Assembly (NCBI GenBank): GCA_905221605.1
Contig: CAJNDS010000178.1
Span: 124,001-188,000, forward strand
Length of the DNA stretch: 64,000 bases
Direction: 5' to 3'
Origin: Symbiodinium natans
Lineage: Eukaryota; Sar; Dinophyceae; Suessiales; Symbiodiniaceae
The position numbers and the translations under genes were made by a program. The notes below the pieces were generated by a model, which saw only the letters and a list, made by a program, of their open reading frames with translations, was not told the DNA's origin and made no database searches. This document shows, one piece after another, positions 53,984 to 64,000 of this stretch (positions within the stretch are counted from its first letter, which is position 1; the number at the start of each line of letters is the position of its first letter).

Positions 53984-56900
53984 AACCCTTTAAGGGAAAC
54001 AGCTGGGCTTGGGGATGTGGGGTTTCATGGTTCAGGGTGCTTGCGATGTGCAGGAGGGGCTTGGCATTCTGTCGGATGAGAGAAACTGTAATCGACCTAT
54101 CTCGTCATGTGCCCCAAACCGCATCATTCAGAAATGTCGACATTGCTGTTGACCCGAAGCCCTAAACCCTTGCGAAAGCAAACGGTCACAGAAGAGTAAG
54201 CGTGCAGCAAGCCCCACCGCACAGAACCTATCCTGAAGCTTGGGGCCTTTGTGTGGGTCTTAGGGTTTAGGGGTTTAGGGCTTAGGGCTTAAGGTTTAGG
54301 GTTACGGGAATCATGCCGACCACCCCGATGCAAACCGCCTGGAAGGTTTGGGATGTAAGGCTTCCCTGGAGCTCGACAAACTTACTGTTTAGTAAGCATG
54401 GATTTAGGGTTTAGGGTTTAGGGTTGAGGGGTTTAGGGTTTAGGGTTGCGCCTCTTTATTGGCAGGTGTAACCCATAAAAAACTGTAGGTAAAGAGTGTC
54501 CCAACCAACCCCGAAGAATGGCCGCATGGAGCATCTCGGGGTTGTTGTTTCGGGTATTTTTTTGGTTCAGGGTTTAAGGTTTAGGGTTTAGGGTTTAGTG
54601 TTTAGGGTTTAGGGTTTAGGAAAGGAGTCAACCTGGCCAGGAATGCACGGACAACATCGAGCTCTGCATGTTTCTTCAACAGCCCAGGGAAGTAGGGCTT
54701 AGGGTCTAGCGTTAGGGTTGTAGGTTTTAGGGTTTAGGGTTTAGGGATTTTTAGAGGGTTTGGCGCAAATACGTACAGGTTGGGGGGGGGGGGGTTGAGC
54801 CGAAGGGAAAATAGGCACATGTGCTGCGGCCGGCCTCAATGTACGGTTGACGCCAATGAGCCAGATGCACCTGTCAAGATGATTGAACCCTAAACCTTTA
54901 AACCCTCAATCCTACAACCCGGAAGCACTAAACCCTAGAAACCTTTACCGTTGTGTGGGGGGGGGGAACCTCGGGCCTGCGCAGTGCGACGCCGAAGCTC
55001 CCGATTGTCTGATTTTGCCACTAAACCCTAGAAACCTAAAACCCTAAAACCCGATACTAAACTGACGGGCCGTTTGTTTGGCAAGCTCGGCTTCAAACAT
55101 CAACAAGTGTACACTTTCAGTTCTATAGGGGGATTATAGTATCCCAAACAACCCTAAACCCTAAACCCTAAACCCTGAACCCTAAACCCTAAACCCTAAA
55201 CCCTAAACCCTGCAACAAAAAGGCCTCTCGAGGCGTGTCTTTATAGATTTCCCTGCATCGGGAACACCGAGCCCATGTTTTTGGTTTAGGGTTTAGGGTT
55301 TAGGGTTTAGGGCTTAGGGTTTAGGGTTTAGGGCTTAGGGCTTAGGGTTTAGGGTTTAGGGCTTAGGGTTTAGGGTTTCGGGTTAACGGTTTTAAGGCAT
55401 CCAATCGATTCAAAACTTCTCGGCACTCAATCCAACCCCTTTTGAACCCGACCCTAAGTGCGAAACCCCCAACCCCAAGCCCTAAACTTCGGGTAGTTAC
55501 CGAAGCCGTATATACCCCTTGTGTACTGAAAACACCCGAAGGGCCCGAAACCCTCTTCTAAAGGGGAACATGCAAAACTCTAAACTGAACCTCCCCCAAA
55601 GCAACCCGAACAAGTTAGCCCTAAACCCTAAACGGAACCCGACCCTAAACCATAAATCCGAAAACCTTAAACCCTAAACCCTAAACCGACCCCCACACGA
55701 AACCCCAAACCCTAAACCCTAAACACCAACCGCCAGCCCTGAAGCCTAAACCCTAAACCCTAAACCCTAAACCCTAAACCCTAAACCCTCAGCCCGAAGA
55801 CCTCAACTGCTGGCCAAAGCCCATGCCGGGGGCCCCGACATGAGCAAATACCACGGTGCTTCTCTCCTGCAATGGTTGATTTAGGGGTTTAGGGTTTGGG
55901 GTTTAGGGTTTAGGGTTTAGGGTTCGGGTTTTAGGGTTTAGGGCTTGGGGTTTGGGGTTTAGGGCTTGAGGCTCAGGGAGGGTATTAGGGCTTTAGGGTA
56001 TTCAGGTTCGGGGCTTCGGGCCCCTTTTCTTCAGGGCTGCTGTTAAAAAATTATCCCTTTTTGAATTGAAAATTTCCTGCGTTTCACGGGCCCTTTAGGG
56101 TTTAACGGTTTACCTAAACCCTAAACCCTAAACCCTGAACCCTGAACCCTGAACCCTGAACCCTAAACCCTAATACGGCACGACAATATCAGGGGCCGAG
56201 AAAGACTTGCGTGTCAGTGAGCTGACCCTCTAGGTTCCCCAAAAGATAGGAGGGTTTAGGGTTTAGGGTTTAGGGTTTAGGGTTTAGGGTTTCGGGTTTA
56301 GGGTCCCTGAACGCCCAACCCCAAGCAACCTAACACCCCGCAGTGAATCCCCTACCCAATCTTCGTAAGTAGAGCTCTTGAGGAGGAAAACACGCAATGG
56401 GCCCGCAGCAGCCAAAAAGAAGTTGAAGGTTAGGGGTTTGGGGTTTAGGGTGGGACTTCGCTTGCCCCTCTACGCTGAGAATTTGACGGGGATTCCGTGT
56501 TAGGTTCGTGGGATTACCGAGCGAGCCTACCTCCGAAACTAGGGGACAAGGCGGCGCCTCTTTGCAGGACTGGGGTTTAGGGTTTGGGGTTTACAACAAG
56601 GGGTTCAGGGTTTTAGGTTTTACGCTTAGGTTTTGGGGTTTAGGGGCTTAGGGTTTAGGGCCACGAAACCTCCACTAAGCCTAGCAAGCTGGGACATCTT
56701 GTATTTGGGGTATTTGAAGTGAAGCTACCAAGCAGGCTAAACAGTACGCCGGACCTCCATGTGGCACTTGATCAAAATCACTTTGTCTCGGAAACGTATC
56801 TTTCGCCAAAACTAAATTTCCTTTCGCGGAACTTTAGCGCGCCTAATCGCACACACTCCTGAACCCCAAGACCTATGACGACATCCATGGCGCCTACGTA

Positions 56901-57557
56901 GTACAGCTGCACACATGCACACTTCTTGAGCAGATGCCACGTGGGCTGGGCCCTTCGTATTGGCATACGTTAGACTTTCACGGGACTTTCGCGGAGCTTG
57001 CGCCAATCTTTCGCAAATTTTTAGGCTTTCGGAAACGGATTTCCAAACCATAAATCCTCAAACCCTAAACACGAAATAAACCCTAGACCCTGACTGCGTG
57101 TAGTGTGGTCCGACCGAGGCTTTCAGCCAACTAGGCACGAGAGAGGAGAGCGAGCCTTATGCCGTGGATGCATAGCAAACAGGCGCCTTACGTCAAAACT
57201 TTCGCCAAAATGAATCCTTTCGCACGCCCTCTTCACGGATCCTTCGCGGAAACTTATGCATCCTTGACATGTAGGTTTTATATAAAGTTCCTTACAAGGA
57301 ACGTAGATCAGAAAAATGACAGAACAAGGGTAGATGGAGGGCTCCCTACCCTAAACCCTAAACCCTAAACCCTCTATACCATCTCCAGCTCCTATAAAGG
57401 GTAGCCGAAGCGTCAAGCCTAAACTAAAATGTCTAGCCCCCCACACGAAGCCCGAAACCGAATCCCCCCCCCCTCTACCCTCCTCCCCCCTCCCTAAACC
57501 CTAAACCCTAAACCCTAAACCCTAAACCCCAAACCCTAAACCCTCCTCCCCCCCCTC
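53984..57557. repeat. Arrays in both orientations with cores
   Basis: TTTAGGG-type at 54400-54448, 54585-54620, 55285-55382, 55880-55925 and 56254-56300; CCCTAAA-type at 55143-55210, 55745-55790, 56110-56172, 57346-57372 and 57493-57545. The core 55791-55878 is open both ways; the minus strand gives STVVFAHVGAPGMGFGQQ after TTGCAG, the + strand QLLAKAHAGGPDMSKYHGAS. Unique DNA at 56660-57150 has no recognised gene. Confidence 0.8.
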
Positions 57558-57609
57558 CCCGTTGCGCCTGACTTTGGCGTTGAACTCCTGGGAGAATTGG
57601 GCCGACACC
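57558..57609 (-). CDS. Putative exon (VSAQFSQEFNAKVRRNG type)
   Basis: On the minus strand GCTGCTTAG serves as acceptor, then one base and 17 codons reading VSAQFSQEFNAKVRRNG into a G-rich end next to a TTTAGGG array. Donor not clear. Same strand as the chain at 59993-63455. Confidence 0.3.
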
Positions 57610-57770
57610 CTAAGCAGCTTTGGGCATCCTAGACCCGGGCGGTTCGGGCTCTGGGGCCCCTTTGACTCAGTACAGGTGGGGTTAGTAAAGTGGCGGTTTT
57701 ATGGGAAGTCAAGCCAAAAGAGCTTCTAAGTTTAGGGCCCCGGATCTAAGGGACTTACGAAGGCTGAGTG

Positions 57771-58010
57771 GGCTTCTTAAGGGGTATAAGGTGTGGCCCT
57801 TAGGAGAGACCCTCAATCTATAACCACTTGGAAGGGGCCCTCAACCCAAAACCCCTAGATAACCCCTGTGTAAATAGATAAATATAAATAAATAAATATA
57901 TATATATATATGCATACACACATACATTTACCTTGTATAGTCCCTATACAATTACCTAAGTAGCCCCCCCCCCCAAAAAAAAAAAACGCCTAAAGAACCC
58001 CTAAGGCCCC
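57771..58010. mobile_element. Dispersed repeat family J, array-free copy
   Basis: CTTCTTAAGGGGTATAAGG, later TATAGTCCCTATA...ACCTAAGTAGCCCC...AACGCCTAAAGAACCCC. A TAAATA-rich expansion (57868-57912) separates its two halves. This is the empty-site comparison for 49629-49850. Confidence 0.7.
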
Positions 58011-58099
58011 TTGTAGGGATGAAGATTGAAATGCCCAGAGCCTGGAGTGCTGAACTCGGCAACTGCTGTACCCACCCACCCCCTCCCCGAGGCGCCAAA

Positions 58100-58578
58100 A
58101 ACTGGGGTTTAGGGGTTTAGGGTTTAGGGTTTAAGGTTTAGGGTTTAGGGTTTAGGGTTTGGGATTTGGGGTTTGGGGTTTGGGGTTTGGGGTTTGGGGT
58201 TTAGGGTGCAGTTTCGGGGTGCCCACATTGAAAGCTCCGAGTCTTAAAAATGCTTTGGGTTCTAAGGTTCACTGAGGAGCCGCATATGAAAAGGACCTAA
58301 GGGTTTAGGGTTTAGGGCTTAGGGTTTAGGGCTTAGGGTTTAGGGTTTAGGGTTTAGGGGGTTCGTGCCCAAGGGGTAGGGGTTGCAGGTGGGGGAATGG
58401 CTGGAGTCGAGGTGTAGGGATTCCGAGACAAGACCCCCCCCCCCGTTGGGATTGACAGTAAGTAACCCTAAACCCTAAACCCTAAACCCTAAACCCTAAC
58501 CCTAAACCCTAAACCCTAAACCCTAAACCCTAAACCCTAAACCCTAAATCCTAAACCCTAAACCCTAAACCCTAAATC
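58100..58578. repeat. TTTAGGG/TTTGGGG array, spacer, CCCTAAA array
   Basis: TTTAGGG and TTTGGGG units at 58104-58206, TTTAGGG at 58297-58358, CCCTAAA at 58463-58578 (about 16 units). Confidence 0.93.
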
Positions 58579-58691
58579 CTCGTCGTGATCCACGAAAGAG
58601 GTATAGACGCCGGAGGGCTCCTGGTGGCAACCACAGGTATGACGCGGACCCTTGAAGAAGAGAACCAAAGGAGTTTCAGGGCCGAGGAACC
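58579..58691 (-). CDS. Putative exon (ETPLVLFFKGPRHTCGC type)
   Basis: 37 codons with two leading bases on the minus strand, after CTGAG at the end of a TTTAGGG group and before GAG|GATTTAGGG, which would be a GA donor. Product FLGPETPLVLFFKGPRHTCG then CHQEPSGVYTSFVDHDE. The LVLFFKGP and TCGC order is faintly like monothiol glutaredoxins, but the segment between the Cys and the next strand is too short, so I make no family call. The + strand is also open and has a GTATGA donor-like site. Confidence 0.35.
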
Positions 58692-58699
58692 CTCAGCCC

Positions 58700-59540
58700 T
58701 AAACCCTAAACCCTAAACCCTAAAAAGCTATAGGCTGTACACCTGCCTAGTTACCTAAAGCTCAACCTCCGACTTTCTCACTCCTCCACAAGCATGAAAA
58801 CCCTCAATTCTAGGGTGACAAGCAGACTTATAACTGTACCTAGAACCACATTGGGGGGCGCTTAAGCGGCTCATAACCCGGACCCTAAACCCTAAACCCT
58901 AAACCCTAAGCCCTCCTCGGCAGCATCCCCCAGCCGTCCGGTGCTGGACACCTCTGGCTCCTTCGCGGGACTGCCCTACACTCTTAAATGGGTTTAGGGT
59001 TTAGGGTTTAGGGTTTAGGGTTTAGGGTTTAGGGTTTAGGGTTTAGGGTTTATGGTCTAGGGTTTAGGGTTTTACCCAGAATTCTGAAGTTTACGCTTTA
59101 GGGCTATGTCGCTTTCGGGATTTTGGAGGGCCTAGCTCGAGTTTTAGGATGTACAGGGCTCGACCCTCCTTTGAGAGCTCAGCGATCTTAAAGTCTAGGA
59201 TTTATAGGGTCAAACTCTCAGTTTAGGGTTTAGGGTTTAGGGTTTAGGGTTTCCCTTTCTACGTAGGGCTTCAGGCAGTGAGGTGACATGGGCTCAGGGT
59301 TTGGAGGTCCCGGGGTTTGTATGTAGGGTTTAGGGTTTAGGGTTTAGGGTTTAGGGTTTAGGGTTAGGGTTTAGGGATGTAGGGTCGGGGCGGATACGGG
59401 GGTGTAAATCCTGAACCCTCTAATATCACCGCATCCCTGAACGCTAAACTCAAAAAGCCGGCACTCTAAACACGCCCTGTGCTCTTCGGGTAGTTCCACG
59501 GTCCCTTCATTGGAGAACTCTTATATAACTACCCCACACT
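58700..59540. repeat. Arrays with cores
   Basis: CCCTAAA-type at 58697-58722 and 58883-58913; TTTAGGG-type at 58988-59070, 59220-59252 and 59325-59372. The core 58914-58987 is open on both strands; on the + strand CATCCCCCAG precedes RPVLDTSGSFAGLPYTLKW and GGTTTAGGG. Partial family G end at 59486-59535. Confidence 0.8.
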
Positions 59541-59714
59541 ATTAGTTGCTTCTGAACCCCGAAAATAGAAACACAATCTTCCTTTTCGGTGGTTGTCAAA
59601 ATTGTGATCCCTTTTGGGGTATTCTAACAGGGATCCACAAAGGGACCATAATTTTGACAGCCACCCATGGGGACTATTTCTCATTATTCTTTTGGGGTTC
59701 TTAAGCACCTACTA
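59541..59714. mobile_element. MITE-like family D, copy 4, interrupted
   Basis: Family D outer parts (ACACAATCTTCCTTTT at left, ATTCTTTTGGGGTTCTTAAG at right) are split by a complete family C element at 59588-59666. Family C therefore inserted after this family D copy. Confidence 0.78.
59588..59666. mobile_element. MITE-like family C, copy 2 (nested)
   Basis: GGTGGTTGTCAAAATTGTGA at left and CATAATTTTGACAGCCACCC at right, 79 bp. Same ends as 3998-4070. Confidence 0.82.
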
Positions 59715-59898
59715 GCACATATACCCTATAATTCCCTTAAAAGGGCTATTCTACCCTACAATTCCCTTAAAAGGGCACATATACCCTATAAACTCCCAGA
59801 GCCCATCCTACAGAACTTGTTATAAAGGGTTTAGGGTTTAGGGTTTTAAAGAATGTAAGGGACCCTCAGGGAAAACCTAAGCCCCTAAACTTGAAGCG

Positions 59899-59992
59899 AA
59901 CCCTAAACCCTAAACCCTAAACCCTAAACCCTAAACCCTAAACCCTAAACCCTAAACCCTAAACCCTAAACCCTAAACCCTAAACCCTAAAC
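59899..59992 (-). repeat. CCCTAAA array
   Basis: About 13 pure units. On the minus strand it is the first part of the intron after the exon 60059-59993, which would begin GTTTAGGG. Confidence 0.95.
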
Positions 59993-62900
59993 CCCACACA
60001 AGGCAGTCCGGCTCGGAGAAGGGTGCGTCTGGCGATACTGGCGAGGGATGTCCAGGCGACTGCGCAGCGGCAGGCTTTGATTTTAGAGTTTAGGGTTTAG
60101 GGTTTAGGGTTTAGGGTTTTGGTTTTAGGGTTTGAGGGTTTAGGGGTCAAAGGGGTTAGGAATCTAGGCGTGCCAGGGTTTTAGGGGTGTTGGGGTTTGT
60201 AGGGGTCCAGGGTTTGAGGGCTTAGGGTGCTTGAAGGTTCATGGGTAGGGCTATCCGCACTTAAGTGGGGCTCAGGGCTGAGGGCTGCTATTACAACTCT
60301 CCTACTTTGAAGCCAGCTTCCCATTGCGTACCCAAGAGCCTTCAAACACAGGTCTAGGCTGAAGGCTAAGTAGGGTACTTAGGGTATGGCCTGAACCCCA
60401 AACCCTAAATCATCCGAACTCCAAAACCGCTACAAATTGAAGCTTCGGGGGTTAAAAGGCCTGGGGTTTAAAGGGTTCCGGGGGATTAGAAGGTTTCAGG
60501 GGATTAGAAGATTTCGGGGAATTAGGGTTTAGGGTAGGTTGTTTAGGCTGAAGCCCGGCAAGCCTGAAAGCCCTGAAACCCAAAAGCTCCCAAACCCCCA
60601 AACCCCCAAACCCTAAACCCGAAACCCTGTATCTCTAAACCCCTAAACCCCTAAACCCCTAAACCCCTAAACCCCTAAACCCCTAAACCCCTAAACCCCT
60701 AAACCCCTAAACCCCTAAACCCCTAAACCCCTAATCCCCTAAACCCCTAAACCCCTAAACCCCTAAACCCTAAACCCCTAAACCCTAACCCCTAAACCCT
60801 CAACCCTGTATCCCTCAACCCTAAACCCTAAACCCTAAACCCTGTACCCCTAAACCCCTAAACCCTAAACCCTGTATCCCTAAACCCCCTAAACCCTAAA
60901 CCCTACACCCTAAAACCTGTACCCCTAAACCCTAAACCCTAAACCCCTAAACCCTAAACCCTAAACCCTGTATCCCTAAACCCCCTAAACCCTAAACCCT
61001 ACACCCTAAAACCTGTACCCCTAAACCCTAAACCCTAAACCCCTAAACCCTAAACCCTAAACCCTAGACCCTAAACCCTAAAACCTAAAGTCCCTGAAGC
61101 CCTGAAACCTGGCACATGGCCGGCAGGACCTGGGCCTCAGGATGTAGCAGCTCTTGGACCTGCTTTGGATGTGGTGTTAGGGTTTAGGGTTTAGGGTTTT
61201 TATAGGGTTTAGGGTTTGGGGTTTGGGGTTTGGGGTTTGGGGTTTGGGGTTTGAGGTTTGGGGTTTGGGGTTTTGGGGTTTCGGGTTTTAGGGGTTTGGG
61301 TTTTAGCGCTTTGGGTTTAGGGTTTGGGGTTTCGGGGTTTGGGGTTTGGGGTTTGGGGTTTAGGGTTTAGGGGTTTGGGTTTTAGGGGCTTCGGGTTTAG
61401 GCTTGTGGGCATATTGAGGCTGTGGCGTTTTAGGGCTTTCAAAGGGCTTGTTTAGGCTTTTGGGGCTTTAAGTGTTTAAGTAAGTACAGCTACCCTGCTT
61501 GTAAGCCCTCTGACGTCTGCCCCTGTGCAGTCAGGTATCCCTGGTGAAGGGTTACCCGCATCCGTAACTGAAGATGGCCCAACAGGTAGCCGACAATGTG
61601 TGGCTAAACTCCCTGTGAGATGCCCAGCAAGTTGCTACTATTTGCTTAAGAACCCCCCAAAAAACAAAAACAATCTTCCTTGTAAGGGCAAAATAGGGAT
61701 TATCATATCGTTTATCTTTGGGGGAGTTCTTTTGCAAACAGTAGGTTGTACCTCGACTCCTCCCAAACAAACCATGAGCTTCTTGCGCAAGCAATACAAT
61801 GAATGGGGGGTTGGGAAGCGGCAGACAGTTCCGGAATTCATGTTTTCTGCCGAGAGCCTAAGCCTTCAAGGTACAAACTTACCAGGTGGAAACCGGCGGA
61901 TTCTTCATGAACTCGGTAAGTCAAGGGACTAAAGTTTGGAGGGACCCTTCTAAGGGACCCTTTGGGGTTCTTTGGGGGTTAGTTTGGGGATACTCGGATA
62001 CTCAGTAGGGATTGGGGAAACCCCTAAACACCCGACGCCCCAGACCCTTGAAAACCCTAAACGCTTGAGACCCTAAACACACAAATCCCGAAACCTTCCC
62101 TAAACCCAAAAACCCTATACAGCCTAAACCAACCCCAAACTCAAAACCCTGTGACCGAAGTCTCAAACCCCATTCCCGAAACCCACCCCAAACCCTAAAC
62201 CAAAACCCTAAACCCCAAACCCCAAACCCCAAACCCTAAACCCTAAACCCCAAGCCCTAAACCCTAAACCCTCTACGGAGGCCTCCGGCATGGCGTCGAG
62301 GATAGCTTTCCAGGCATCCATGGTCTCCAGGCGATGGAGCCTCTGAGAGATGCAATGGGGTTTAAGGTTTAGGGTTTAGGGTTTAGGGTTTAGGGCTTCG
62401 GGTTTAGGGTGTGGGGCTTAGGGTGTGGGGTTAAAGGTTGAGGGTTTAGGGTCTAGGGTTGAGGGTTTAGGGTTGAGGGGGGAGTGAAGGCTTTAGGGCT
62501 CGTAACGTTTAGGTGCGGGTTAGGCTTCAGTGCTTTGCCGGGGTGTAGATGGGTTTAGGGTTTAGGGCTTAGATGGGTTTAGGAGTTTAAAGGTTCGGAT
62601 TTGTTGGGAGTTGCTGGGTCTGTCAGGGATTTCTTGATGGATTTGAGGGTTTTGGGGCTTGGAGAATGCAGGGAAGCATGCGCACCTCCGAGCTTGAACC
62701 TTCGGATAGCTACGAAGGTTTAGGGTTTAGGGGTTCGGGTTTCGGGTCCAGAGTTGCGGGCCTTTTTTGGGAGGTGCAACCCAGGGACCCCTACTTCAGA
62801 ACCCTCTCAAGGGACCAAACACTAAGGCGCTAACCCCTACACCCTAAACCTTTGGACTCACGTGTCGTCTCAAAAGACATGAAAGGTGACTCGACATACC

Positions 62901-63455
62901 TAAAAACTCCTGAACTCTATCTATCAGGGTTGGGGGTCTAGAGGACTACTGTAGGGCTTAGGGTTGAGGGTTATAAATATAGTTGCAATACCTTTTCAGG
63001 GCCTTTCTTACCGAACAAGCCTTGAGAGCAAAACCTCAGGTGCCTGCCTGAGGCTTTTTCCAGCTTGCGGGAGAACTTTTCAGGGTGGGTTCAGGGTTTT
63101 TTGAGATGTTTAGGGTTTAGGGGCGCTTTGAAGGGAACTTGGCGACACCCTAAACCCTAAACCCGAAACCCGAAACCCTAAACCCTAAACCCCCTTGCAT
63201 ACACTCGTATAAGGCATCGGTTTCCGTGGCAAGGAAAGCTTTGGCCGGACGATGGTGTGTGGGGTTGGGTTGGCTCCCACCCCAAAAAGCCTAATTGTCA
63301 AGGGTCGTGGGCTTAGGGTTTAACCCTAAACCCTAAACCCTAGACCCCCAAACCCCCAAACCCCTAAACCCCCAAAGCTTAGAACCCCGAATGGCCGCAG
63401 CACTGTGAGGCATCGGCACAAAAGACACGCGTGCTCGGAGCACCTTTCTCTTCGC
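59993..63455 (-). CDS. Putative multi-exon gene, six phase-compatible exons
   Basis: Minus-strand exons, with end phases in brackets: 63455-63386 (1), 63238-63191 (1), 63075-63012 (2), 62340-62270 (1), 61152-61109 (0), 60059-59993 (1). Donors in order: GGG|GTTCTA, GGG|GTTTAG, TCG|GTAAGA, AGG|GTTTAG, CAG|GTTTCA, GGG|GTTTAG; all acceptors end AG. The joined product would be about 121 residues, including AKRKVLRARVSFVPM, FLATETDALYECMQG, LHRLETMDAWKAILDAMPEA and LLHPEAQVLPAMCQ. It has helix-like segments and no recognised domain. Neither start nor stop was found. Because each exon is short and GC-rich, chance openness is a real alternative; the phase chain was built by hand. Confidence 0.38.
60605..61090 (-). 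repeat. CCCCTAAA octamer array passing into CCCTAAA
   Basis: About 18 octamers (60630-60790), then mixed CCCTAAA and CCCTGTA units. A block of about 115 bp containing CCCTGTATCCCTAAACCCCC is repeated (around 60862 and 60967), a higher-order repeat. Confidence 0.93.
61175..61380 (+). repeat. TTTAGGG / TTTGGGG array
   Basis: Short TTTAGGG part, then mostly TTTGGGG with TTTCGGGG and octamer variants. Confidence 0.93.
61635..61744. mobile_element. MITE-like family D, copy 3
   Basis: CTACTATTTGCTTAAGAACC at left and AGTTCTTTTGCAAACAGTAG at right, interior CAATCTTCCTTGTAAGGG. The 135-codon + frame at 61525-61932 runs through it and is not a real gene. Confidence 0.75.
61745..62269. other. Unique DNA, then CCCTAAA array
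   Basis: Unique 61745-62010 with no gene recognised; degenerate CCCAAACC units to 62200; CCCTAAA at 62180-62269. Confidence 0.5.
62360..63011. repeat. TTTAGGG arrays and unique DNA
   Basis: TTTAGGG-type at 62362-62475, 62555-62575 and 62717-62745. Unique DNA 62580-62940, including a partial family G-like CTACTTCAGAACCCTCT at 62790. Confidence 0.7.
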
Positions 63456-64000
63456 CTCAGTAAGGGTTTGCAGGGGGTTTAGGGTTTAGGGTTTCGGGTT
63501 TAGGGTTTAGGGTTCGGGTTTAGGGTGTAGGGTGTATTGTTGCACTGCTTTTGATATTTAACCCCGCCGCCCCAACGAATTTGGACCCTCTATCAACGCA
63601 TGGCGCGGCGACGCCCCCAAACAAATTGGGGTGGGGGGGGGGGGGGGGAACCGCCCCCAGGGCCTCAAGCCTTTAAGATCGAAAACCCTAAACCCTAAAC
63701 CCTAAACCCTAAACCCTAAACCCTAAACCCTAAACCCTAAACCCTAAACCCTAAACCCTAAACCCTAAACCTAAAGCAGGGCTTCATGTTTCGGGTTGGA
63801 GGTTTTTCAACAGGTTTATAAGATGCGCAACTGTAGCTGTGACCTTATCCAATGAACTCTGAACTACCTATACCCTAAACCCTGTCTGTCACTTCTTACA
63901 ACTACGCATGAAGCTTCACATAGGGACTTATCCAGATGGCTCCGAAAACTTGTGTGTTGGAGTCTGGGGTTTCAGGTCTTAGGATGGGGTTTGGGGTTGA
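63456..64000. repeat. TTTAGGG array, poly-G, CCCTAAA array, unique end
   Basis: TTTAGGG at 63476-63535, poly-G at 63631-63648, CCCTAAA at 63684-63770 (about 12 units), then unique DNA to the end with nothing recognised. An upstream exon of the minus-strand gene could lie here. Confidence 0.75.

Noticed and set aside
58579-58691. Monothiol glutaredoxin assignment
   Set aside because: The LFFKGP and Cys order is suggestive, but the region after the Cys is shorter than the family needs and neighbouring exons do not supply the usual cis-Pro motif that I could see.
61525-61932. 135-codon + strand open frame
   Set aside because: It runs through a family D inverted-repeat element that is non-coding in its other copies, and no domain is visible.
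1-64000. CRISPR array
   Set aside because: Tandem units are 7-9 bp with no regular unique spacers of equal length; telomere-like arrays explain the periodicity.
1-64000. tRNA, rRNA or dinoflagellate spliced-leader gene
   Set aside because: I found no convincing clover-leaf consensus, rRNA core motif or spliced-leader-like sequence by eye. A tRNAscan and Infernal run would settle it.

Overview
The window looks like nuclear DNA of a protist or alga with plant-type telomere repeats. I favour a dinoflagellate: unit TTTAGGG, GC-rich exon-like islands, splice sites of the form AG|G, and possible GC or GA donors. No bacterial operon, promoter, ribosome binding site, rRNA, tRNA or CRISPR array was found by eye. 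The dominant feature is a very large number of short interstitial telomere-like arrays. They occur in both orientations from end to end, as TTTAGGG on the + strand or CCCTAAA on the + strand, each from 2 to about 50 units. Between them lie unique GC-rich cores of about 40-130 bp and copies of small dispersed inverted-repeat elements.

Layout. 1-14 kb: mixed-orientation arrays, simple repeats and the first MITE-like elements. 14-22 kb: poly-C tracts, more element copies and a weak coding candidate near 15.2 kb. 22-26 kb: minus-strand exon-like islands and the longest array (25155-25535). 26.56-27.19 kb: a composite foldback element with 24-bp terminal inverted repeats, sitting in a telomere array. 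33.39-35.61 kb: the best gene in the window. It is a minus-strand nucleotidyltransferase-fold protein resembling the OAS/cGAS/CD-NTase group, in two exons split by an intron made largely of a 7-bp satellite. 36-57 kb: arrays, dispersed elements, a tandem hairpin block at 47.8-48.0 kb, and one clean exon-like island at 41.1 kb. 57.5-63.5 kb: minus-strand exon-like islands, of which six in a row (63455 to 59993) can be joined with compatible phases.

Main idea. Where exon-like islands can be delimited, the proposed introns usually begin GTTTAGGG (or a near variant) and approach their 3' end through CCCTAAA units before a YAG or AG. The introns would therefore carry telomere-like terminal inverted repeats, as introner-type elements do. 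Separately, two dispersed repeat families provide comparisons between copies with and without a telomere array. In one, the array lies exactly at a pre-existing CCTAAA, which suggests arrays are seeded or expanded at such sites. Most cores are open in several frames on both strands, so exon strand calls outside the nucleotidyltransferase gene are tentative and need transcript data.
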